NCBI RefSeq assembly: GCF_041146795.1 | Contig: NC_135169.1 | Coordinates: 14,856,352 to 14,920,351 of the forward strand | DNA from: Maylandia zebra | Taxonomy: Eukaryota; Chordata; Actinopteri; Cichliformes; Cichlidae | Direction: 5' to 3' | Length of the DNA: 64,000 nt | In this document: piece by piece, positions 1 to 12,041 of the stretch | Layout: each line of letters begins with the position of its first letter | Position numbering within the stretch: position 1 is the stretch's first letter | Program-made: the position numbers and the translations under genes | The notes under the pieces: model-generated | What the model was told of the DNA's origin: nothing | Database searches by the model: none | What the model saw: only the letters and a program-made list of their open reading frames with translations

Positions 1-2910
1 TAATGAGTTGTAATTTTAAAAAATGTTGAGCAAAGGTCAATAAAATCAAAATTGTTATATTCAATGTCATCTTCCTGCACACCTCCTGGGCTGTTTCCTA
101 CCAAAACCCATTATAGCCCCTTCTCCCGTGAGATGTGCCAGATCTCATTGACTGCAATATGGCGAGTGAGGATTGTGTTGATGTTGTCAAGAAACTCCAA
201 AAGTTTTGATCCACATGAACATTTTACCTTTTATTTACAACATTATATATCTAGTTGAGTTATTTCCTGTTGCACTGGTGCCTTTTATGGCTGCTGGAAA
301 TCCTCCAGAATGCAAAAAAAAAAAAAAAAAAGGAAATGTGTCTTTTTTTTACTGATGGAAAACAGAAGACACTGTGGGGAGTGAAATCTGGCAGTTGATC
401 TTGGTGGTGATGGAAGATTTTGTTGGAATGGGCAAAAAACTTCAAAGCTTTTCAACCTGTTAACAGAAATTTTTAGTCACATTTTGTGTGTGTGTGTCTT
501 TGGAACTCTTACCTACTTTATTTTTGTGGATTCAAATTCACTAGTCGGTAAACAGTGGCTAGATGTCCATCCATCTGTCCATTCATCTACAATTCATAAG
601 AATCACTACTCTAAACTAAGAATTTTGGTCAGACTTTAGTGAAACTAACACAGAGTGACGTCTGAGTCTTCACCCAGACTGTGCTCAAGCCAAGATCACA
701 TGTCGTTTTACAGGCACTTCACATTAATTATGTGCACTTTTTCCAATTTCACCAAGTTCTCACTTCTGATGTATCAAACAAGTGCCACTTCAAATCATTT
801 AGCAAAGTTGATTACATCATAAGATCCATGATGTAGATAAAAAATATTAGCACTTCAACTTTGGCATTGTTCAATGATGGTATTGCTCCACTCATTATCA
901 CAGTGGGTTGCTCCACATGTTTTGATTTGGCAGTGTTTTACACAGATCAAATCATTCAAAAAGAATGTGTGTCTGCAGCTGGAATCAAACCAGCAACTTG
1001 TGCTAACCACTACACTTTACTAGCACTGGTTACATTTTGTACTTGATGATTAATTAGGTTAATTTTTGACTTCTTTATGAGTTTCAATTCTCTTCAATTT
1101 GCGCAATGCAGCAAACCAGTAATAAAAAAACAAAAAATGTGTGTATTTCTTTCTGCACTTCACACATTGCAGTAATGCAAATTGTAATGGATCCTGGGCC
1201 TTACTTTTTAGACTCTTAGAATTTGCTTTCTAGTGCCGTTGGATCATTTTTGGCATGATGTCAAGTACAGGACTTGTTTGCAGCATGCTAATTTGCTGCT
1301 CTTAAGGTAGGCTCCCTTAAAGCAAGTGTTTTCTCTTCTTTGAAGGTGTGCATGTCATAAGAAGTTGCTGTGCTGAATAATTTTTATTTCAAGCAGTTCC
1401 TGGGAGAAGAGAAACTCACATCAGCAGGCAAAGAGCAACTGACTCATCCTTAAATTCACACAAAACAAAGCAGAGCTCATAACCACATGAGGGTCGGGCC
1501 AGATTGGCTACAGCTGGTTCTTATGAAGTTGAACTCTTCGTATATGAAGCACAAAGTCAGCACTGATCTACTTTAAGTTCAAGAAGAGTTGGCTAAAAGG
1601 GTTGCTGAATTACTTATACCCATCTTTAGGGAGTAGGATTCACTGATTTTTATCATGTTACTGAGAGATGTCCCCTAAAACATTCAACTGGCTGAAGGAG
1701 AGGCAAGTTTTCTGTAAAAGTGAACTCCCAAACTAGTTAAAACCAAAACGTATCCAGTCTAATTGAGACTTGTGAGATTTGGTCTGTTTCATTTTGAAAT
1801 TTGATTTAAGTGTCTGGGATTCAAGCCAGCGGGAGGTCTAATCCACACAGGAAGTGGTAAAAACAACATTTCAGATAGAAATACGGTCTCGGCTCAATAC
1901 TTCTTCGCAAAAGAGATTCTTCATCTCAAGAGTTTTACTTCCTAGTTAAGTAAAGGCAAGGAAATGAAGCTCTGTAGCATCCAGATACTCTCTTACAGAA
2001 AGATGGCCAATGTCCTTTGTGACTGATGTTCACACAAAAGCTGCAAAAGTCACCAGTTTCGTCCACTTTTAAGTTCTCAGCAGCGGCTGAATCCAATAAG
2101 ATTTTTTGCAAGAGATGAAATCTGATCAGTTTATTTGCTAGTTTTGAGGATAAAATGTTTATCGGAGTGTTTGAACTTTTCCTTTAAATGAGCAAATTTC
2201 TCTGAGTTTACAGAATGGCTTTTGCTCTGTATTGATGCATTAATTTAGCTTTGCTACCCGTCAATGAAATTAATCCAATGGAAACCAAATATTGGCACTG
2301 TGATTACTGTGATTGATTGGGGCAATTTAATATAAATGGAGGTTTTTTGTCACACTGTACTCAACACAGTGTTCAGCAGGTTTCTGCAATTTACTGATAA
2401 AACAGATTTTTTTAATATCCTTCTTAAATCATCTGTCTCAACTCCACATTTTGTTCTCGTGACTATTGTGTTGTGTGTTTGTTATTTTGGGGTATGTTGT
2501 GTCCTAGTTACTATAATAACAAGTTTCTGTAATACTTACTTATAATTACAGAATTGCTGTAATTGCAGTTGTTGCTGCCCAGTATATTTAACCCTCACAC
2601 CCTCACCAGTAGAGTAGAGAGCTCTGCGCTGACTGGTTTGGGGATTTTGAGTGCTCATCTTCAGCTTATTGGCTGTTGCTGATTTGTTCTTTGGAGCTCA
2701 AGGTGACCAAACTTTAATGAGAAGGTGCAGCACTAAGTTATGAGGTGATGCTAATGTGCTTGATTAGCATAAACCATACACAGGTACCTGCTAATTTGTG
2801 CTAATTAATACAATAACAAAACTAGTTTGTGCACACAAAGGAATGATTTGACTCCAGTTCACTTTGCTCTTGCATGCGAAGAAAATATTTGTTTATTAAT
2901 ATTATTATTT
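1..2910. other. Gene-free AT-rich stretch
   Basis: I see no exon with a recognisable protein family here. The open frames present are short and low in complexity. A tRNA-like remnant near 960-1030 and a poly(A) tract near 310-330 are the only structures I can name. Confidence 0.5.
960..1030 (-). repeat. tRNA-derived SINE remnant
   Basis: Read on the minus strand, positions 981-991 give GGTTTGATTCC, a good match to the RNA polymerase III B box. About 20 bases before it is a tRNA-like stretch around GTGTAGTGGTTAGCAC. Flanks could not be defined. This is a fragment, not a tRNA gene, because no cloverleaf can be completed. Confidence 0.4.
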
Positions 2911-3044
2911 TTATTCACAAAGCTTCCTCTTATTAAAACTAGCTTCAAGTGGCAACATTTGAAAAACACAAAGTTTTTGACTAAATTTTGACACAGCATT
3001 AAAAAAAATCTCCTGAGGTGTAAAACTGTTAGAAGTGATGAAGA

Positions 3045-4943
3045 GAACTTTTAAAAGTTGTTTTAGAAGAAGAGAAGGGTCAGCGGGGGAGCTGGCTCCA
3101 AGGAGGGGCCACTTGCCCTTCCTTTTCTGCCCTCCCCATCCTCGGCTGCCTCCCTCTTCCCGCTCCACTACACCCACACACACGCAGGGCTTGGGGTGCA
3201 GGTGCTCTGTCCCCTTCTGGCCGCCTGTGCCTCAATTTTATTCCGCAACCTAGACATCCACATTACTCATACTCTCATAACACATACATATAGGGCCTTG
3301 GGGGTGGGCACGTTATACAGTGTCCAGCGGATGGTCTGTGTATTCAAACCCACCTCTGGCGATGGTGCCCTACCCTCAATTTTAAATGCACATAGACACT
3401 GAGGGTTTTCGGGAGGAGCCGTGCTGCTCTCTGGCAGGAAGCACCATGCCCTGCTGTGTTTTAAATGCACTTTAGAACAGCACACAGCAACACTACATAT
3501 GAGCGGGCGGAGGGAGGTTTGGGGTCTTCACTCACCCCGGTTCTGTTACCCGTCAGGGCTGGGGGGCTGGGAGGAGGTGCTGGCCATCAGACTGGGGTCT
3601 GGGATGCGGGGCCTCCCTGCTACTGCAGATAAGGAGGCGATCTGCCTTCCTCCACCCCAGAGAGAAGGGTTACATCTCCTGGGTCCGGGTACTGTTTGCC
3701 CCTCTGGAGGCAGGGGTACCTGGACCTGGGATATAGAGCATGTTTGGGGAGTGTGAATGTGTGTACAGTGTCTATTTGTGTCTGTCTACACGTTGGTGAG
3801 TACCGAGTATTTGTTTCTGCATATGGGGATGGGAATGCATGTTTGTGTCCGCGTGCGCCTGTTCGTCTGTGTCTATATGTCAGGTTGGGTCTCAGACTCA
3901 ACCTCTCTGGGAACATCTCAGGCTCTCCGAGGTACGGAGGCCAATCTCCCCTCACCACACTCCCTGCCAGTGGCTGATGCCCTCAGACGTTGGTGTGTTG
4001 GTGGTTCTTGGTGTCTGGAGCTGGGCGCTCATGTATGTACCGGCTCACTCCTGGTGGCCGATTGGCAGGGCCTGGCGCCTGTGGCCTGGCTGGGACCCTT
4101 CTGGGGGGTGGGCAAAGCCCGTGGGCATGTCACTGCAACCCCCTCTGGCCTCTGCTCCGTAGCTGCTGGATGACCTCTCGTTTTGGGGCTTTCCTCAGCT
4201 CTTCCCAGGAGGGTTGCACGGTTGCCCCTTTGGTGGTCCTCCTTGGGTTCTCGTACTCTGGGGTCTCTGAATGTCTGGTGCCTGGATCTCCTCCATACCT
4301 GCTTCATACCCTGGGGGACGGGGCTATGGCTCCCCACACTCCCTATCAGATTGTTACATGGAGAAACCTTTGGAATACAAGCATGCTGATCCACACAGGT
4401 GTACACACGGGTGTTCACAGACAAACTACACCTTTCTTGGCTGCAACCTCAAAGCACATTGTGTGCTGTCTATCTTGCGTGCTGCACAATAACATGTAAT
4501 ATTACGTATCTACTGTTATCTACTGTTAGCTAGTTTATTGTGATGGTGCTGTATTTATTACGTAACATGTTTGTTTTCTCTTCGGTTTTTTCTTATCTCC
4601 ATACAGGTGATCCAGGTGTTTTGTTTGTTTTTCTTTTTTTTCTTCCCCCTTCTCACCGTCTCTTCTCCCCTCTATTTTTCTCTCCCTCTCTTTCTTTCAT
4701 TCTTTCTCCCTGTCCTATCCCCCAGTCATGTCTGTCCCGTTTGTAACAACCAAAAATCAAATCAAATAAATACATAAGTATAATAAAGGTCAATCAAATG
4801 GACCAATATGGCAAGGCCATGATGATCCAATTGGTAAAGTAAATCTGCTTGGCATCTTTCGTGGCCTTCAGACAACAATTCTGATGGCTAAAGATCCAAA
4901 CGGGACACAAAAAAAAAAAAAAAAGAAGAAGAAGAAGAAGAAA
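3045..4943 (+). mobile_element. GC-rich poly(A)-ending retroposon, long copy
   Basis: This block is far richer in G+C than its surroundings up to about 4330. It then passes through a pyrimidine-rich segment (4630-4735), an AATAAA-type signal near 4783 and a 3' end finishing in poly(A) and a (GAA)n run (about 4909-4943). The last 570 bases recur at 48800-49413 with the same poly(A) end, so the unit is dispersed and ends like a retroposon. Several overlapping open frames (up to 169 codons, 3990-4499) lie in it on both strands. None shows reverse transcriptase, endonuclease or zinc-knuckle motifs, so I do not call them genes. The 5' boundary is a guess from the base-composition change. The family is unknown to me. 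Confidence 0.5.
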
Positions 4944-5697
4944 AGAAAGTAAAAAGCACTGAGCTGCAGGAGCTTTTTCTTTAACCGGGTAAATTCAATC
5001 CTAGCACTTTGGACCTGAGTGGTTCCTAAAGTAAGGACCATGACCTACTGTTAGACAGTGAATATACTGCTAGTGAGCTGTAAATATTGTTATTTATTTT
5101 AAAAGTCTTGATAGCAGATAGTGCATATAACATTCTAGGATTAAAGCTTTATATGGGGAATGAACCTGAACAAATTGTTGGGCCATGAATCAATAAAACA
5201 ACCCGTAAAGGACGAAATGCTTCTTCAACTCGTCTGATGAGATGTGTGATTAGAGGTTTGGGTGGGCTGAAGAAGACTTAGAAGTTTCAAACTTGCTATC
5301 TGAACTTTGATAATGGCTTTGGATCACAATGACACTTCTATGATTAGGCCTGTCGATGTGAGCTCAGTGAAATATTCTGATGGACTCAGTTCTTAATTCA
5401 AGTGTTACTTGATACAATGTGATGTTCGAATGGTCCCATTAGTTTAAAAATGTAAGATAAAGAGGGTTTTCTTACCCTTTGATTGACAAGTATAGCCCAG
5501 ATTCTAAGTCTGATCTTCATCATATCCACATCCAGCTTCAGGCTTTAAATATAGTACTTCACAAATTAGTGGAAAGCATTATGTATTTCCATTATTTATT
5601 TACAGTTTATAGTAATAAATTGTAAATCAGTAATTCTGACCTCTTCTTCCTTCTTCCAATTGTAAAACTCACTCTGGACTGAATTGATGTTTGGACA
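4944..5697. other. Gene-free stretch
   Basis: AT-rich sequence in which I see no exon, repeat boundary or RNA gene. Confidence 0.5.
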
Positions 5698-5702
5698 CCT
5701 TA

Positions 5703-6321
5703 TGTTACGCCCCAGTCTAGGGGTACAGGAACGCAACATAAGTTTGAAAAGACTGCCCCGCCCTGGTCCCCAAAACCATACACAGAGGGAAACCAATTCC
5801 TTAGTGAATCGTGTTTTATTATCTACACTGCAAAAATGAAGCTCCAGGGTGAACAAAGGCCAAAATAACAAACAAAACAAGCTAAGTCAGGAGGAGGTGC
5901 TATCTAAAACCCTATGTGAAATCAAACATCAAACAAAAGACAAGCGCTACACCTAACTCCCTAACTGAAATAAACAGGAGAAAACAGTGCAAGAAAAAAC
6001 AATACGGCAGCTCACCCCTTCTGTTGCAGTGCTATTTACAATGTGCTATGTACAATGAAAGCTAATATACACACTATATACAAAACTCAGAGAAGCCGCA
6101 CAAATCACAAGCACAAAAGTCTCAAGTTTTGAAGGCCAGGGTCAGGTCTGCTGCTGCTGTCAGTGGCTGCCCTGGGACAACTGCTGGTGAGGGATTTGAA
6201 AAAGATCACATGGCCAGGGGACCAATCAGCAGCCGTCAGCTCATCCACTCCGGGACCTGCAAAGACTTAAAGGAACAGACAACAACAGCCACCAAAACAG
6301 ATTATGGACAGGGCCATAACA
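5703..6321 (-). mobile_element. Solo LTR (619 bp) with 5-bp target duplication
   Basis: Read on the minus strand the unit starts TGTTATGGCCC and ends GGGCGTAACA, the TG...CA form of a retrotransposon LTR with short inverted termini. It is flanked by the perfect 5-bp direct repeat CCTTA at 5698-5702 and 6322-6326, as expected from integrase-mediated insertion. An AATAAA signal on the minus strand (about 5812-5818) fits the R region of a minus-strand LTR. There is no internal coding region next to it, so it is a solo LTR left by LTR-LTR recombination. Its parent family cannot be named; Ty3/gypsy or an endogenous retrovirus-like element is likely. Confidence 0.82.
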
Positions 6322-6326
6322 CCTTA

Positions 6327-7868
6327 AAAATATGAACAGGTGTTTATCATATGCTCAAATATTTCTCATGTTTTGCATCATTTGTGCTTTGTACTTCCTG
6401 CTCTGAAGGAAGTGAACGCAGTGATGCCTGAACCAGTGTCATTGCTTCAGATATTAATCAGGCATTCATGAGAAATAAAATTCCAAAAACTGAGTCACTT
6501 AATTGAAACTTGCAAAGCAACAACAGTTTAAACTTCAAAGGGATGTCAGCACTGTGCGTAACAGAAGGACACAGCTTGTGGGCATGTGTGTGTGTGGTTT
6601 TTTTTTGTTACTCTTAGTATGATTGTTGGAGGCTTTATCAGCTGCCTGCCTGAGGAGCAGCAGGATGTCTAGCTCAGAAGCTATTTCAGCCTTTTTTTCT
6701 CATTTAGTCTTCATCCAGAAACACTTGAGTCACAGTAAGACACACGCTTTAGTTCTGAGATCTGCAAACAGGCCTCCTCCACTCTGATTTTTCTCATGTT
6801 TTCTACAGTTTGTTTTTTAATCCGTAGAGCCTCCACTTGTTTCTACTGATGTGATTGCAAACCATTACTAAAAAGCACTCTTAGAGTAAACTTATCATTT
6901 GTCTCCATCTAGTGGTGCTCAGAGGACACATACGTCCTGTCTTCATTCTGGTATGTATTATTATTATTTGTTGGTTTTATTTTTTTTTTATAAAATAATA
7001 TTTTGTTATTAAAAACACACACACACACACATATACTCAGAAAATTGTAGCAACAGTTATAAAACTGTGAAAATATCTGTGCTAGCAGAGGAGGTAACAG
7101 GAGAGATATTTTCTCTGATTTAGAAATAGATCAGTGAACTCATCACACAGTAGGACTGTGCACATTATCCTCGTTGCTCTTTTTTGAAATTTTCCAGAAG
7201 GGCCATTTTTTATAACTGGCTGTAGAAGCTGAAATTGACTCTTTTTAGTTTCAAAGACACAAACAGACACACAAAGAGACACGACTGCTCTGCACTGGGT
7301 CATCGCTCAGTGTCGTCTTCAGTCATGCTGCTTACCAGCACAGAATAATTCAATTGAGTTTACAGTCCAATAGCTGTGCTATGACTGTTTAATGTTTTTA
7401 TTATTAATCTGTGTGAATTAGTGTAACTTGTAGCTTAAGTGTATCAGAAGAGTTCAACGCAGTGAATTCACTGTGTGGGCGTGGACCCCGAGGCCCATCC
7501 ATAACGCAGTGTGTTACAGTATTAGTTTATACTGTCAAACAAATTCAGAGTAATGATGGCACTTTTCACACTTTGTTTAGCATCTGCAGTTAATTCCCAT
7601 CCCATAATCTAAGCTGGGTAAAATATAGATATACATTTTTTTACAGTGGTTTCACAGTAAAGAACAAACAAACAAAATTATAGGACAGGCTGCACAATGA
7701 GTTGTTAGAATTTTTTCTGTAATTTTGCGTATTTTATTCCTGCAAAATTAAACTCAAAGCAGCTTTTTGTTTATCGTGTAAAAAAAACTGAGATGCATTG
7801 TAAAAATAAATAAATAAATTAGTGATTAAATATGTTATTTATTTAACTTCTTTCAACTACCAGAAAGA
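6327..7868. other. Gene-free stretch with short (CA)n tract
   Basis: A (CA)n run lies at about 7013-7030. Otherwise this is AT-rich sequence without recognisable exons or transposon ends. Confidence 0.5.
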
Positions 7869-7979
7869 GAAATTTCACTAGTCCACAGTTTGCATGTTCT
7901 CCTGTGTGGGTCTGTGCTTCCTCCCAAGGTCCAAAGACATGCAGCAAGTGGGTCAGGTTAGTTGGTGGGTGTGGATGGT
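7869..7979 (+). repeat. Old dispersed repeat, left half
   Basis: The text around 7895-7965 (TTGCATGTTCTCC ... CCAAAGACATGCAG) belongs to the same fish repeat seen complete and inverted at 42838-43212. It stops at 7979 and resumes at 11118, because a hAT transposon is inserted in it. Confidence 0.65.
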
Positions 7980-10900
7980 CAGTAGCGGTTTTTGATACGG
8001 GCGACACGGGCGGTTGCCGGGGCGGCATCGTGGTGGGGGGCGGCATCGTGGGCATCGGAAAAAAATAAATAAATAAATAAATTGCTCGCACTCATGCTGC
8101 CCCGACATCAGCCAGCGCATACTGGGAATGGCATAGGCACCGATCGGTTTTCTATCGCCCATTTGCTGGGAGTAAGGGCGCTCTCCGTTTGCGAAGTGCG
8201 CCTTCTGCTTGCGGCACAGGGAGGAGAGGGCGGGGCGGCGGGGGACTTATAATTTGCACCGACGTTTTTCTGTACGCGAAAAGTGAGCGCGAGAGCCCTC
8301 GGTGCGCCTGCTCGCTGCTGAAGTCAAAGTAAAACTTTATTGTCATCTCCACTGCATGCAGTACACAACCCGTGGAAAGGGGAGGGAGACCTGCTGCCTC
8401 CAAATAGAGCACATTTCATTCATAATGTTTTCATTCATAATGTTGTAAATCCAAGCCCATTATCTATTCATGATTTGAATCCTGGGTTGTGTGAAATCCC
8501 AGAAATACACCTTAGACAAAGTGAATCTGTGAACTAAGATGTAGCTCTGTTAGGTTATGTTGTGGTGATTCTCGGGTTGGTGGATTGTGGATTTTTTTTT
8601 TTTTTTTTGGGGGGGGGGAAGGGGGGGGGTAGAAATGACTGAAAGATTAATAGGCTCTGTTTTGAGTTTTGTTCAAAAAAGAATGACTTCATATAGGGAA
8701 AAATATATATCACACATGCAGGACACCTTAAACTAGTTTTTTAATTAAGCAGCAAGGCAGAACAAGGTCGGGGCTGTATCAAGACACGAGGACTAAACCC
8801 CAATTCAACCAGACCCAGAACTGATCTGGAATTAAAACAGGACTACAACAGTTCAAAATCAGGACTACTTGGTATTTAACCAAGACATAACCACAATCAG
8901 AACTAGATGATAGTAGCACTAAAAATCATCATAGACCTGCACTACACTTATTTTTTAATTCTACCAAAGTCCACTATTTAGATTGAGAAAAGTTTATATA
9001 ATTATTTAGCCTTGTTGTGCAAACAAGCCTGCATAACTTAATAAATACAGAATTTGAAAAATAACAAACCTAAAAAGAAACACTAGAAGATACATGAGTA
9101 CCTATGATACAGTGATACTTTTGATAAACAACCATTTGACTAACATGTGTGTCTCACCTGCTCTTGTTCATCTCTGTTCTGTCCTCATTCTCCATCTCCC
9201 TCTCTGTTCCTCTCTCTCCCTCTCTGTGCTGACAATCATCAAATATACAGTTGAAACCAGATATTTACACACTCTTCAGATAAAAACACAAACACTTTTT
9301 TAATTGTAACATCAAATCCGACTAAATGTTTATTTTTTTTAGATTGATAAATATAAAAAACATATTTGTTAACTTTAAGAGTAAAGAGAGAAACTATCTG
9401 TATTTCTTAATTGCAAATGGCACCAAATTGTATTCAAACTGAGCCACACTTATGGAGCTCCACAGTTCTTTTCTTGGTGTTTTGGTTGACATCTCTTGAT
9501 TTTCCCATGTCAAAGAAACAGGCTCTGTGTTTTGCCTTATATGCATCCACAGCTGTGCCACCAATTTACTCACATGGACTCTACTAACCTATCAGAAGCT
9601 TCTTCAGCTCAGAATGGAATCGTCTGGAGTTTCTTATTAATTAACAATAAACTTAGTGTACATGTACTCCTAAATTTGATCAAAGTGATAAAAACAGAAA
9701 GCTCTGTCTCTCTTTATTCTGACATTTAACTAATTCAAAATATATTTCAATATTTATCTAAAACAAAAGTTTACTCTAAATTGATGTTGTACAGTAAAAA
9801 TGTTTTATGTTTTCTCCCTAAAGTGTAAATATCTGGTTACAAATGTGAATATCCTGCTGTGTACTGAAATCCCTCTTGGTTTGCATAGAAATATACTGAA
9901 CAACATACAAAGCATAATATATAAAATAACATTTACCTGAGTTTTTTCTTTGAAAGAGCCCTCTAATGTCCATTCTTATATTTCAGTGCATTACTGAAAC
10001 CGATTTAGTCGGGGAGGGTAAGAACTGAAAATATGAAATAAACACACGTAAGCTAAGACTCTCTAAAGAAACAGCATTGTTGTTGTTCGGCTTTTCATTT
10101 CGCCATTTGTTGATTCACTTGAAGCGCAAGTAACGTAATATGGGTCAAGCAATCAGTTTGACATCAATCTTTCATGATGCACCGTCATATTTACATTATT
10201 TGTATGGTACGAATGATTTGCTTTGGTACCTGCTCAAACTTAAGCTCTCCTTAGTATGGCTGGCTCCGTTTCTCCAACAGCGCACTCACAGGCAGCAGCT
10301 GCCCAGCCCTCTCGCTCAGTCGCTTAGTGCCTGAGCTCGGATCATACCAATATCAGGGGGGGATTCACGCACAGTCGTAAATTCCCACAGTGTGCACTAT
10401 GTGCTTCGAATATTGTGTGTACTTTTTGTTTTATACAGTTGTCAGCCAGGCATCTAACTATGAAAAAATTACACTCCAAAAGACCCCGGGCTTCTGACAA
10501 AACAACCCGGGCTTAAGCCCAGTAAGCCACCCCCACGCTCCGCCCCTGGTCCAAAATTAAAACCAATGGAAGATGGACAAGAAAAGTTCAAAGCCATCAG
10601 GTGCTCAGTTTAGAAAAAATAGAAAAGAAGAGGAGGAGAAACGAGCAAAAGATACAGGTAAGCAGATGTGTCATTGGATAATGGCAGGTCATCCTGAAAT
10701 GATCAGAATCAGAATACGTTATTAATCCCTAAGGAAATAATGTGGGTTACAGTTGCTCCAAGAAGAAATGGTAAAAACAGTAACAGTAACAGACTAAACT
10801 CCAAACAATACATTATGTTACAGATTTTAATATTAATTAGTCATTGTCAGTTGTTGATTTGTCCTGTTCTCAATGTATGATGAATTATGATAGCTGTTTG

Positions 10901-11027
10901 GTATCCGTTTGCATACAATGCATACTCTCTCTCTCTTCATATGTGTGTGTGTGTCTCTCTGGTGAATTTCGACAACACTTTTATGTTAATGTACAATCCT
11001 CAATATGTTTTATGTGTGTGTATGTGT

Positions 11028-11058
<31 letters not shown>

Positions 11059-11117
11059 GGTCAGAGGGAGTGTCGCCCGGGGGGGGGGGGGGGGCAAACA
11101 GGCTAGAACCGCCACTG
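7980..11117 (+). mobile_element. hAT-type DNA transposon remnant, 3.1 kb
   Basis: The ends are inverted: the left starts CAGTAGCGGTTTTTGATACG and the right, reverse-complemented, starts CAGTGGCGGTTCTAG. They are flanked by a perfect 8-bp duplication TGGATGGT at 7972-7979 and 11118-11125, the hallmark of hAT transposition. Removing the element rejoins the two halves of an older repeat. A first coding exon of a transposase survives at 10573-10657, but I see no catalytic core, so the copy is non-autonomous. Internal (TG)n and long G runs (8608-8630, 11042-11095) suggest later decay. A fragment of the repeat found at 22703 also sits inside at 10702-10760. Confidence 0.85.
10573..10657 (+). pseudogene. 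hAT transposase first-exon remnant
   Basis: An ATG at 10573 opens a 28-codon stretch beginning MDKKSSKPSGAQFRKNRKEE, rich in Lys, Arg and Glu, ending at a consensus donor GGTAAGC (exon end 10657). A basic start of the form K-x-SGAQxRK is known from the N-terminus of ZMYM/TTF-finger hAT transposases. It sits about 460 bases inside the right end of the hAT element. No downstream exon with the zinc-finger or DDE core was found, so this is a relic of the coding part. Confidence 0.5.
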
Positions 11118-11125
11118 TGGATGGT

Positions 11126-11215
11126 TGTCTGTCTCTGTGTTAGCCCTGCAACAGACTGACGACCTGTCCAGGGTGAACCGTGCCTCTCGCAGAAGATAAT
11201 ATATGGATGAATGGA
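11126..11215 (+). repeat. Old dispersed repeat, right half
   Basis: Continuation of the repeat that broke off at 7979 (TGTCTGTCTCTGTGTTAGCCC, then ACCTGTCCAGGGTGAACC). It matches the inverse of 42900-42985. Host of the hAT insertion. Confidence 0.65.
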
Positions 11216-11694
11216 GATGGTTTGGCATCTCAAGTGGGCGGGTTTTTCACAGTGAGGCAAAAGACACTTTGCTTGTTATCACAAACAGTTGATTGCAGTT
11301 CTTGCTGCCAAGTGTGGCAAAACCAGTTATTACGTTTTGGGGACTCAGCTAATTTTTCATATAGGATCAGGTTTTGATATTCTTTTCCCCATTAATAAAT
11401 TAAATCCTTTAAAATCTGCATTTTGTACTTACTTGGATTATCTTTGTTTAATAGAACACTTGAGACAAGAAATGTGACAAATATGAAATAAGAAAACAAA
11501 GCCCAAATAAACTAATTAAAAGAATTTATTGTGGTAATTAGACTGAAACACTGATGAAAATTATGTGAAATTTTAAAATTAAATCTGATAAGAGGAACAG
11601 CGCCTGAAATAATCTGAACTATCAGACCAATCACTGTCACGGACCAGTGTAAAGAAAGGCGTTCATATCAATTTTGTCCTGAGCCGCGACCCTT

Positions 11695-12041
11695 CTGTTT
11701 GAACTCCATCCATGCTGTGATTGGCTACAGTTCTACACAAGAGCCCGCCTTCTCCTCCCTTCCCCAAAGCTCATTGGTCGCACATCCCCTTCTTCGCGTA
11801 AAGCTGGAAAAACACACCAAACACACGTTGCGGACTTCTTTCTCATGTTGTTTCTGTGCGTCCTTCTTCACAGTTTCTTTTCCTGATGAGATTATAAACA
11901 GAGGAGAGTGCAGCTCTGCATGTCAGAAGTAGAAATTGATGGTGGAAGTTTATTCATGTTTACACGAAGCGGAAATCGGGCTGCACGAGCGGTTTAGCTC
12001 GGGAGTTAGGCCGGGGGAGAAAGCGGACTAAACTCCTTCTG
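11695..12041 (+). promoter_or_regulatory. CpG-rich promoter and non-coding exon 1 of the zinc-finger gene
   Basis: The region has more CpG than its surroundings. It carries two inverted CCAAT boxes (ATTGG at 11720-11724 and 11773-11777) and has no clear TATA box. A GC-rich transcribed leader ends at a consensus donor CTG|GTGAGT, exon end 12041. The next acceptor with coding sequence is at 13364. The transcription start cannot be placed exactly; about 11850-11950 is likely. Confidence 0.55.

Noticed and set aside
3035-4499. Overlapping open frames of 68-169 codons on both strands
   Set aside because: They lie in a GC-rich dispersed repeat, where stops are rare by composition; no domain motif and no start context favours one frame.
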